Assembly: GCA_007125435.1 (NCBI GenBank)
Contig: SLDF01000321.1
Coordinates: 1-24,235, forward strand
Reading direction: 5' to 3'
DNA: 24,235 bases
DNA from: Saprospiraceae bacterium
GTDB taxonomy: Bacteria; Bacteroidota; Bacteroidia; Chitinophagales; Saprospiraceae
The notes beneath the pieces were generated by a model. The model was not told the DNA's origin and made no database searches. It saw only the letters and a list, made by a program, of their open reading frames with translations. Positions within the stretch are counted from its first letter, which is position 1, and each line of letters opens with the position of its first letter. Below are positions 8,049 to 14,800 of the stretch, piece by piece. A program made the position numbers and the translations under genes.

Positions 8049-9365
8049 TTAATTAGCTTGAGGTAAATACGTGAGGATAACTCTATTGTTGTTATCCAAA
8101 TATTTATTAGCCACACGCTTGATGTCTTCCGGCTTTACTTGTCTGTATCTCTCTAATTCCTTATTGATATAGTTAGCATCGCCATAAAACACTTTGTACT
8201 GAGCTAATCTCTGAGCAATGCCTGTCACAGAAGCAAGTCCATTGACGGTTTCATTCTCCTTGATGTTCATCAGCTTTTCGAAGTCTCTATCACTGATACC
8301 ATTCGTCTTCACTTGATCTATGACTTCGTCCATAGCCTTGTCAAGCTCTCCTGCATCGATGCCCATATTAGCAATAGCCAGCATCAAGAACATACCACCA
8401 TTCTCCAGGTCAAGAGGGAAAGCGAATGTAGTGATGGCCTTCTGTTGTTTGTCGACCAACTCTTTGTACATCAAAGCACTCTTACCGGATAGCAAGTAGC
8501 TTGACAAGAGATTCAAAGCGTACATATCTTCATCCACCTTAGGCGGTATGCGGTAGCCTTGCATGATAGCAGGAAGCTGGATATTGTCATAGATGGTATC
8601 TCTGACCTCAGCATTCAGGGGCTCATAGTTTGCCTCAGGTCGGTTCGCTTCTTTTTTACCCATAGGGATTTCACTGAAATATTTTCTCACTAAAGCCTCT
8701 GTTTCTTCATAATCGATATCACCTGCTATTGATAATGTAGCATTATTCGGCACATAGTAGGTATTGTAAAACATCATGAACTCTTCCAGTGTAGAAGCAT
8801 CCAGATGCTCTGCGGACCCGATCACAGGCCAGCTGTATGGAAGATCAGCAAATAGCCGCTTTGGCAATTCTCTCTGCCATGAGCCATACGGACGCTCATC
8901 CATGACCTGCTTCATTTCTTCTTTGATGACATCTCTTTGTGTGTCTACACCTACCTGATCGACTTTCGCGTGGAGCATGCGCTCACTTTCCATATACAGC
9001 GCCAGTTCTAGCTTGTTGGACGGCATCACTTCATAGTACAAGGTGATATCCTGAGATGTAAAAGCATTTAATGTACCACCTTCTGATTCAATAATATTAA
9101 AGTATTCACCTCTAGGTATATTCTCAGAACCTTCAAACATTAAATGTTCAAAAAAGTGAGCAAATCCTGTTCTTTCAGGATTCTCATTTTTCGAGCCCAC
9201 GTGATACAGTACTACCGTGGTCACGATAGGCGTAGTGTTATCCTGATGCAGGATGACATTCAGACCATTGTCCAGCGTGAATTCTTTGAACTCAATATTG
9301 GTCTGACCAATGGATAAATTGGCTATCATTAATGCCAATAGCATTGAAAAAACAATCTTCTTCAT
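8049..9365 (-). CDS. M16 family zinc metallopeptidase (active subunit)
   Basis: The product is a 438-residue exported peptidase with signal peptide 1-20 (cleavage SIG|Q). The inverted zinc motif HFFEH is at residues 70-74, and the third ligand Glu150 lies 76 residues further on, the canonical spacing. The length equals the two-module half of clan ME enzymes, so it needs a partner half to form a closed chamber. The inactive M16 protein encoded next in the operon is the obvious one. It likely cleaves peptides in the periplasm. No consensus -7 box is visible upstream. Confidence 0.92.
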   Translation of the reverse strand: MKKIVFSMLLALMIANLSIGQTNIEFKEFTLDNGLNVILHQDNTTPIVTTVVLYHVGSKNENPERTGFAHFFEHLMFEGSENIPRGEYFNIIESEGGTLNAFTSQDITLYYEVMPSNKLELALYMESERMLHAKVDQVGVDTQRDVIKEEMKQVMDERPYGSWQRELPKRLFADLPYSWPVIGSAEHLDASTLEEFMMFYNTYYVPNNATLSIAGDIDYEETEALVRKYFSEIPMGKKEANRPEANYEPLNAEVRDTIYDNIQLPAIMQGYRIPPKVDEDMYALNLLSSYLLSGKSALMYKELVDKQQKAITTFAFPLDLENGGMFLMLAIANMGIDAGELDKAMDEVIDQVKTNGISDRDFEKLMNIKENETVNGLASVTGIAQRLAQYKVFYGDANYINKELERYRQVKPEDIKRVANKYLDNNNRVILTYLPQAN

Positions 9366-9747
9366 AATTGTAGTTGATTTTTACAGATTTATAGTAATAT
9401 ATAACTTGACGGGTTTATCAGTGCTTTTGTTAGCTGTTTTGCTCTGCATCACCCTATTTTAGGTTGTATTCAAGATGACAGATTCTATTAGCTACGAAAT
9501 ATAATAAAATGTCAGTCCCGTAAAATAATAAATAAATTTCAACTCCCCAACGATTTCTTGGACAAAACACATAGATAATTCGATGTATTTGAAGTCACAT
9601 GGCAATCTGTCAGCCATATCCTGTCAATAAATGGCAAAAAGCCTTTTAAGTCTCACAGCATAGATGCTTAGGTTTAAGCTTTAAAAATAAAGATCATTAG
9701 AACGTTTTGCATATTATATACTCATAAGTAGTTTATTGATTGTTGAG
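9366..9747. other. Gene-free region upstream of the M16 operon
   Basis: This 382-base AT-rich stretch has no coding frame that I can support. It must contain the leader and promoter of the M16 operon on the minus strand, but I found no TAnnTTTG box near the ATG. Copy B of the dispersed repeat begins at its right end. Confidence 0.5.
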
Positions 9748-9882
9748 TTTTTTGGGCATCACCCTCCTCCTGTCGTCGTCGGGTCGCTACGTTACAGGGC
9801 TCCCTGAACGGTCGGCCTCTACTCCGCTATCGCTACGCAGAGTCTGGCTCCTGACGTCGCCACCCTTTCACATCGCTGATGC
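9748..9882 (+). repeat. Copy B of the dispersed GGGCATCACC repeat
   Basis: The copy runs from TTTTTTGGGCATCACCC to CATCGCTGATGC. It shares long blocks with copy A (GGGTCGCTACG, GGGCTCCCT, ACGGTCGGCCTCT, CTACGCAGAGTCTGGCTCC, TGACGTCGCCACCC) and differs mainly in two internal stretches. A 63-codon plus-strand frame across it (9740-9931) only translates the repeat and is not a gene. Confidence 0.87.
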
Positions 9883-9953
9883 TATCAAGATGCCGCACCT
9901 GCCGCGCTTTTATACTTGTAACAAACAATAGATCTCTATAAATTGGACGAAAG

Positions 9954-9978
9954 ATGCGAGCTCCGTAGGAGCGACATC
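9954..9978 (+). repeat. Short palindromic repeat GCTCC-GTA-GGAGC
   Basis: A perfect 5-bp stem with a GTA loop (9960-9972) is embedded in GATGCGA...GACATC, whose GATG and CATC ends can also pair. The form resembles small intergenic hairpins common in Bacteroidota genomes and matches the layout of the hairpin at 3910-3930. Confidence 0.6.
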
Positions 9979-10038
9979 ATTGTTTCAAATCAATATTTTT
10001 CAATAACATCCGCTGCCAAACTTAGGCTGCATTTATAA

Positions 10039-10275
10039 ATGCTTCATCATCGAAAGTTGTGCTTTTTTTTTATGATGCTGCTCATACGGCACTGTTTTAA
10101 AGGTATAATCCATGTGCTATACTACTTTTACCAAGGTGTACAATCAAAAGAAGTGCAAATTGCTACAAGACAAGGTGAAATAAATCAACATTTATATTTC
10201 ATATATTTACAAGACATAATAACTCATTTAACTCAGTATATAGACGAGAAAAAGATCACCGCAGTAGATGAGTAG
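10039..10275 (+). CDS. Possible small hypothetical protein
   Basis: This 78-codon ATG frame lies in the otherwise gene-free stretch before hicBA. The N-terminal third is hydrophobic and Phe/His-rich; the C-terminal half is polar and helix-prone (YLQDIITHLTQYIDEKKI). I recognise no family. It could be a real small protein, a remnant of a degraded gene, or chance. The weak points are the unusual N-terminal composition and the absence of a visible promoter. The M at 10039 is simply the first ATG. Confidence 0.25.
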   Translation: MLHHRKLCFFFMMLLIRHCFKGIIHVLYYFYQGVQSKEVQIATRQGEINQHLYFIYLQDIITHLTQYIDEKKITAVDE

Positions 10276-10345
10276 TAAGTATCGAGTTTTTGATGTGGAA
10301 GTTCAGTATAAAGTCACAGGAGTGCTAAAACCCTAAATTTTGCTA

Positions 10346-10376
10346 TTGCAATTTATAACTAAACGCCTTATATTTG
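10346..10376 (+). promoter_or_regulatory. Promoter of hicBA
   Basis: TTG (10346-10348), a 20-base spacer and TATATTTG (10369-10376) match the Bacteroidota housekeeping promoter. Transcription should start near 10382, giving a leader of about 35 bases to the hicB ATG. Confidence 0.7.
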
Positions 10377-10416
10377 AGTTAACATCACAACATACAAAGC
10401 GATATACCACACACAC

Positions 10417-10779
10417 ATGGCAACAATATCTTACAACAAAGAACAGCAGACTATCTCAGTAAAACTGTTTTTGGTAAAGTACAAGGATGAGGATGGTATC
10501 TATTACGTCTATTCACCTGAATTAGATATAAATGGTTATGGAAACAACGAATCTGAAGCCATGACGCATTTTAATTATGCCGTACAGGACTTCATGCAAT
10601 ACACGCATGAGCACAACACTTTAGAAAAAGTGTTAAAGAAATTAGGCTGGAATAAGAAAGTCAAACCTCAATCAAGTATTAAAAAGGCTTTGGCCAAAAA
10701 CGAGATGGCAAATATATTTTCATCCTATAAGACAAGTAGCTCTATAGAGGAAATAGATATGCCTCTCGAGTTAGCTTAA
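10417..10779 (+). CDS. hicB: HicB-like antitoxin
   Basis: This 120-residue protein resembles HicB antitoxins, which bind and block the HicA mRNA interferase. The partial RNase H-like fold is visible in residues 12-62: strands around KLFLVKYKDEDGIYYVYSPEL, a turn at INGYGNN, then the helix SEAMTHFNYAVQDFMQY. After residue 75 the chain is lysine-rich and then polar, with no clear helix-turn-helix or ribbon-helix-helix domain, so autoregulation by this protein is uncertain. It comes first in the pair and is followed after 16 bases by hicA, the reverse of the classic hicA-hicB order. A good promoter lies just upstream. Confidence 0.78.
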   Translation: MATISYNKEQQTISVKLFLVKYKDEDGIYYVYSPELDINGYGNNESEAMTHFNYAVQDFMQYTHEHNTLEKVLKKLGWNKKVKPQSSIKKALAKNEMANIFSSYKTSSSIEEIDMPLELA

Positions 10780-10795
10780 CCCAATCACCTACATA

Positions 10796-11047
10796 TTGTA
10801 TACTCGAAAATTATCTAACATACCACTTAAGCATTTTAAAAAATACCTATTGGGTACAGGTTGGGCAATTAACAATAATAGCCGCGGCAGGGGTGGCCAT
10901 GAAAAATGGGAAAAGCCTGGAATGGATAGCCCATTCACCTTACAGACACATGTAGATCCTGTGCCTTTAAGGATTGTAAAACAGTTTTTAAGAAACACAG
11001 GAATTAGTCGTAAACAGTTTCTTGACGACTTGGACAAAAATAAATAG
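10796..11047 (+). CDS. hicA: HicA-like mRNA interferase toxin
   Basis: This 83-residue basic protein has the HicA double-stranded-RNA-binding-like fold pattern: an N-terminal helix (LKHFKKYLLGTGW, 11-23), then GRGGHEKW with the presumed catalytic His35, a strand (PFTLQTH) and a C-terminal helix (LRIVKQFLRNTGI, 58-70). HicA toxins cut translated mRNAs. The start is TTG; there is no in-frame ATG before the conserved region. It lies 16 bases after hicB, and the weak TTG start may keep toxin output below antitoxin output. The Ser usually before the active His is Gly here. Activity is inferred, not shown. Confidence 0.75.
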   Translation: MYTRKLSNIPLKHFKKYLLGTGWAINNNSRGRGGHEKWEKPGMDSPFTLQTHVDPVPLRIVKQFLRNTGISRKQFLDDLDKNK

Positions 11048-11355
11048 ACGCCACATCACTTGATAACGTACAAATCTCACACACCCACCCTTTCTGACAT
11101 TATCAGAGCTGTGATACCTGTATCTCCTAACCTTCTTTGAAATTCTCTGAAGTGCATCCTGGTAGCCGGAGAGGCCGCATTCATTACACACCATATTCTG
11201 CAGGTGGCTGTTATCCTTAGATATTCACAGGCTTTTATACTATTGTTCCCGGCCAGGTCTAATTTTTTAGATGTCACACCTACGGCGTTTTTGATTCGAA
11301 TCATTTAATAGGACAAAGTCTTTCGATTTAAATCTCTTAATCTGCAATGATCGAC
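11048..11355. other. Region between hicA and the acyl-CoA synthetase gene
   Basis: This 308-base stretch separates two convergent units. Minus-strand frames cross it (11077-11304 and 10988-11194), but neither shows a known motif and they overlap each other. There is no clear terminator hairpin. It may be decayed coding sequence. Confidence 0.45.
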
Positions 11356-13140
11356 TCAAACACCTGCGTACATTTTCTCGATGATATCATTGTATCTGCT
11401 GTAAAGCACCTTTCGTTTGGGCTTCATGGTGGGGGTTAATTCTCCTGATTCGGGGGTCCATTCGTCTGGGACCAGTTCAAATGTTTTGACTTGCTCCCAG
11501 CGGCCAAAGTGCTTGTTGGCTCTTTCGATTTCTTTATGGATCAGAGACTTGACCTTAGGGTGATGTAATAGGGCATCAAAATTATCAAACTGTAGTCCTT
11601 CGTGATTGGCAAATGCCATGACCTGGCCTCTATTGGGCACTATGAGGGCGCTTACAAACTTTTTGTCATCTCCACCGACGATGAGAATTTGTTCGATGTA
11701 GGGGCTTTCTTTAAATTTGTTTTCGAGGGGTTGTGGGGCTACATACTTTCCGCCGGCAGTCTTGAAAAGCTCTTTTTTACGATCTGTGATTTTTAAAAAC
11801 TTATGACCATTGTGATGCACCCACATGCCGAGGTCTCCGGTGTGAAACCAGCCATCTGGATCGATCACTTCATCTGTGAGATCTTGTCTATTGTAATACC
11901 CCATCATGATATTCCTGCCTCTGGCTAGTATTTCATTGTCCTCTGCCAGTTTGATATCAACATCGGGGATGGGTATGCCTACTGTACCGATACAACGCAT
12001 TTCTTCTGCCATGCGATTGACGGATAGCACCGGCGAGGTCTCAGTGAGTCCATAACCTTCGATGACATTAATGCCGGCAGCTGTGAATAATGTGATTAAT
12101 CGCTCCTGCATAGCGGCCGCCCCGGTGACAATAAATGCCACTTCGCCACCGAGCGCTTCTTTCCATTTGCTGAATACCAATTTTCTGGCGATTTTAAGCT
12201 TGAGGTTGTAGATGGCACCCTGTGGTTGACCGATTTGGTAATTGCCGCCTACCTCCATAGCCCAATTGAACAACATCTTTTTAATACCTGTAAGCGCACT
12301 GCCTTTGGCCATGATTTTATCATAGACTTTTTCTAAAAGTCTCGGTACCGTAGTGAAGCAATAGGGCTTGACTTCTTTTAGATTTTCGCCAATGGTGTCC
12401 AGGCTCTCAGCGTAGTAGATATGCATACCAAATGAAAGATAAGCGTAAAATACCATCCGCTCAAAACTGTGGCAAAGGGGCAGGAAGGACAGGCATTTTC
12501 TGTTTTCCATGAAGGAGATGACAGATTTTACGCTCATGACATTAGAATATATATTGTCGTGGCTGAGCATAACACCCTTTGGGTTGCCTGTGGTACCTGA
12601 AGTATAAATGAGCGTTACCAGTTCACTCGGCTCTATGGTTCGACTGATGTCAACTATGGTCTCGTTGTTTTGATCATCTTGTTGATTCAAGGCATGGGCG
12701 AAACCAAGGGCACCATCTATTGGGACAAATGTATAAATGCCCTTCAGACAGTCGATTTGGTCAACCAGCTTTTCCACTTTGTCATAGATGAGCTGACTAC
12801 CCACAAAAAGGTACTTGATGCCGGCATCCCGGATGATATAGGTATAGTCTCTGTTTGATATATTGGGATACATGGGCACATCGACTATTCCTACCTGCAT
12901 AGCCCCAAGGTCTAGAATATTCCACTCCGGACAATTTTCTGCTATGATGCCGATCATATCGCCTTTCTCAAGTCCAAGGGAGCGTAAAAACTGAGCACAG
13001 CGTAGGCTGCGGTCATACACTTCTCTGAATGTCAATGTCCGCCAATCGCGGCTATCTGAGTATTTAGCAGAGAGGAAAGGTGAGTCAGGTTGCTTATCGA
13101 CCCAGTGTGTCAAAAGATCAAATAGTCTGCCTTCTGCCAT
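11356..13140 (-). CDS. Long-chain fatty-acid-CoA ligase (AMP-forming)
   Basis: This 594-residue adenylate-forming enzyme activates fatty acids to acyl-CoA through an acyl-AMP intermediate, in the cytoplasm or at the inner membrane. The motifs are complete: P-loop YTSGTTGNPKGV (179-190), EGYGLTETSP (361-370), DGWFHTGD (429-436) and the hinge/A10 region TDRKKELFKTAGGK (452-465). The length and the FAA1-type C-terminal layout fit long-chain ligases. It starts 7 bases after the isochorismatase-fold gene and is co-transcribed with it. The chain-length preference and physiological role (uptake, beta-oxidation or recycling) are not evident. The start is the ATG at 13138-13140. Confidence 0.93.
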   Translation of the reverse strand: MAEGRLFDLLTHWVDKQPDSPFLSAKYSDSRDWRTLTFREVYDRSLRCAQFLRSLGLEKGDMIGIIAENCPEWNILDLGAMQVGIVDVPMYPNISNRDYTYIIRDAGIKYLFVGSQLIYDKVEKLVDQIDCLKGIYTFVPIDGALGFAHALNQQDDQNNETIVDISRTIEPSELVTLIYTSGTTGNPKGVMLSHDNIYSNVMSVKSVISFMENRKCLSFLPLCHSFERMVFYAYLSFGMHIYYAESLDTIGENLKEVKPYCFTTVPRLLEKVYDKIMAKGSALTGIKKMLFNWAMEVGGNYQIGQPQGAIYNLKLKIARKLVFSKWKEALGGEVAFIVTGAAAMQERLITLFTAAGINVIEGYGLTETSPVLSVNRMAEEMRCIGTVGIPIPDVDIKLAEDNEILARGRNIMMGYYNRQDLTDEVIDPDGWFHTGDLGMWVHHNGHKFLKITDRKKELFKTAGGKYVAPQPLENKFKESPYIEQILIVGGDDKKFVSALIVPNRGQVMAFANHEGLQFDNFDALLHHPKVKSLIHKEIERANKHFGRWEQVKTFELVPDEWTPESGELTPTMKPKRKVLYSRYNDIIEKMYAGV

Positions 13141-13147
13141 ATATCAA

Positions 13148-13702
13148 TTATTTTATCAATTTACTGATAGATTTGAATTCGTCATTGCCGGCCTCATCCA
13201 TGAGCATGAATAGAATCATTTCTGCCGAGGTGATGAATATTCCGGATTGTTTCATTCTTTCAATAGCATACATTTTATTCTCCGGTTTTCTGGAAGAGAT
13301 GGCGTCTGCTACCACGTGCACTCTAAAGCCGACTTCGGCTGCTTCCAGTGCCGTCTTTAATACACAAATATGAGCTTCGACGCCGCAAAGTATCAAGTCT
13401 CCTATGCGGTGATCTGTGAGATAAGATCTCAGTTCACTCTGTGCCAGACAACTGAAGCACATTTTTTCAAAACTAACAGTATCTTCGGGTAAGTTAATGT
13501 CCTCTATTGTTTTACCCAGTCCTTTGGGGTATTGTTCTGTGACGATGGTTGGTAAACCTAGTATTTGAGTACCTTCTATCAGGATATTGATGTTTTTACA
13601 GACCTCTTCTCTTTTGTGTATCACAGGCATTAATCTTTCTTGAGCATCTATGACCAGAAGTGCTGTGCGGCCTCTATTTGGCATTCCGATATGTTGATCC
13701 AT
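13148..13702 (-). CDS. Isochorismatase-like cysteine hydrolase
   Basis: This 184-residue protein belongs to the isochorismatase/nicotinamidase-fold hydrolases (YcaC-like). The catalytic triad is readable: Asp19 in ALLVIDAQE, Lys80 in FEKMCFS and Cys113 in GVEAHICV. I chose the ATG at 13702; a TTG 48 bases further upstream would add an N-terminal extension that does not look like this family. The length fits YcaC-type proteins. It is the first gene of the operon with the acyl-CoA synthetase. The substrate is unknown; the pairing does not make it a fatty-acid enzyme by itself. It is likely cytoplasmic. Confidence 0.87.
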   Translation of the reverse strand: MDQHIGMPNRGRTALLVIDAQERLMPVIHKREEVCKNINILIEGTQILGLPTIVTEQYPKGLGKTIEDINLPEDTVSFEKMCFSCLAQSELRSYLTDHRIGDLILCGVEAHICVLKTALEAAEVGFRVHVVADAISSRKPENKMYAIERMKQSGIFITSAEMILFMLMDEAGNDEFKSISKLIK

Positions 13703-13877
13703 TGTGACTGTTTTTATACGTAATTTGACCTCTGCTGTAAATATATTCAATAAATTTTATTGTACCATATCTCTGGTCATGTTCTCATCCCTTTGTGCTG
13801 CACAAGTTGATTGGAGATAAGAATACGTCAATATAATATCCGATATGACTTTTACATCTCGTCTTTACGAGGGCATT

Positions 13878-14048
13878 GCATCAGCGATGTGAAGTGGTGG
13901 CGAAGCGGTAGCGTAGCCAGACTCGATGTAGACCCGGGCTAACGGGTCTATATCGAGGCCGAGCGAACAGCGAGCCACGTAACGTAGCGACCTCTATACC
14001 CCATACCCCGGCTATGGGGTATGGGGTATAGAGGTGATGCCCAAAAAA
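13878..14048 (-). repeat. Copy C of the dispersed GGGCATCACC repeat, with two large hairpins
   Basis: This copy lies on the minus strand, from TTTTTTGGGCATCACC to CATCGCTGATGC. It shares the framework blocks GGTCGCTACGTTAC, CTCGGCCTC, GAGTCTGGCT and TTCACATCGCTGATGC with copies A and B. The variable parts are replaced by two strong hairpins: a perfect 19-bp stem (13991-14009 with 14016-14034, loop GGCTAT) and a 14-bp stem with one G-U pair (13923-13936 with 13943-13956, loop GGCTAA). No T-run follows either stem, so they are not ordinary terminators. The copy sits between divergent operons, just upstream of the upp promoter. Confidence 0.87.
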
Positions 14049-14087
14049 GATAAAACAAAAGTCGCCCGGACATATATAGGATCATTT

Positions 14088-14118
14088 TTGGAAGATTAAA
14101 AACATTACCTTAGTTTTG
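14088..14118 (+). promoter_or_regulatory. Promoter of the upp operon, with a 15-base direct repeat
   Basis: TTG (14088-14090), a 20-base spacer and TAGTTTTG (14111-14118) match the Bacteroidota promoter. The ATG at 14137 gives a leader of roughly a dozen bases. The 15-mer TTTTGGAAGATTAAA occurs at 14086-14100 and again at 14114-14128, so one copy covers the -33 element and the other the -7 element. Confidence 0.72.
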
Positions 14119-14136
14119 GAAGATTAAAGCTAGGAC

Positions 14137-14787
14137 ATGATATATAATTTTGATCAGAAGACGTCTATTGTCAATAGATATGTTGCCGAATTGCGTGATG
14201 TCAATGTGCAGGGTAATCGCATGCTATTCAGGAATAATTTGGAAAGGATTGGTGAAATCATTGGATATGAAATCAGCAAAGATCTGAGGTATAAGACAGC
14301 TGAGGTCGAAACGCCTCTCGGTGTTGCAGAGTGTCAGTTGCCAGACCAAAAGGTGGTTATTGCCGGAATATTGAGAGCTGGGCTACCACTGCATCAAGGC
14401 ATATTGAATATATTTGATGACGCGGATAATGCATTTGTGTCTGCATATCGTAAGCACCACAAGGATGGTACATTTGAGATCAGTGTAAACTATGTCACGT
14501 GTCCGCCTATAGATGACGCCATACTCATCATAGCTGACCCCATGCTGGCTACAGGGTCGTCATTTGATGCTACGATAAAAGCTCTGGAGGAGTACGGCAA
14601 GCCGGATCAAATTCATATCGTGACTGTGATAGCTTCTACTAATGGCATCCAATACATCAAGCGGTATTATCCCGAGGCCTATATATGGGCCGGTGCTATA
14701 GATGAGGAGCTGACGGCCAAGTCTTATATCGTGCCGGGACTGGGCGATGCAGGAGATCTGGCATTTGGCAATAAACTCCAGGAGTAA
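14137..14787 (+). CDS. upp: Uracil phosphoribosyltransferase
   Basis: Upp makes UMP from uracil and PRPP in pyrimidine salvage. The 216 residues have the family's normal length. The PRPP loop DPMLATGSS is at 134-142, and AGILRAGLPLHQGIL (76-90) is the conserved flexible-loop and subunit region. The N-terminal VAELRDV and LERIGEIIGYEIS are also typical. It is the first gene of an operon with the symporter (gap 13 bases) and nadD. The promoter is unusually well defined. It acts in the cytoplasm. I see no riboswitch or attenuator in the short leader. Confidence 0.94.
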   Translation: MIYNFDQKTSIVNRYVAELRDVNVQGNRMLFRNNLERIGEIIGYEISKDLRYKTAEVETPLGVAECQLPDQKVVIAGILRAGLPLHQGILNIFDDADNAFVSAYRKHHKDGTFEISVNYVTCPPIDDAILIIADPMLATGSSFDATIKALEEYGKPDQIHIVTVIASTNGIQYIKRYYPEAYIWAGAIDEELTAKSYIVPGLGDAGDLAFGNKLQE

Positions 14788-14800
14788 GTATCTACCTGTT

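Noticed and set aside
9740..9931. 63-codon plus-strand frame
   Set aside because: It is the translation of repeat copy B. The same blocks are untranslated or out of frame in the other copies.
10789..11037. 82-codon minus-strand frame
   Set aside because: It is entirely antisense to hicA, which has the recognisable protein sequence.
11077..11304. 75-codon minus-strand frame between hicA and the acyl-CoA synthetase gene
   Set aside because: No known motif, no promoter, and it overlaps another frame. It may be decayed sequence but cannot be supported as a gene.
13991..14034. Long perfect hairpin considered as a terminator
   Set aside because: No T-run follows on either strand, and it lies upstream of divergent genes inside a repeat.
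14747..14800. N-terminal extension of the symporter
   Set aside because: It overlaps the upp reading frame and is polar. The ATG at 14801 begins directly before the first membrane helix.
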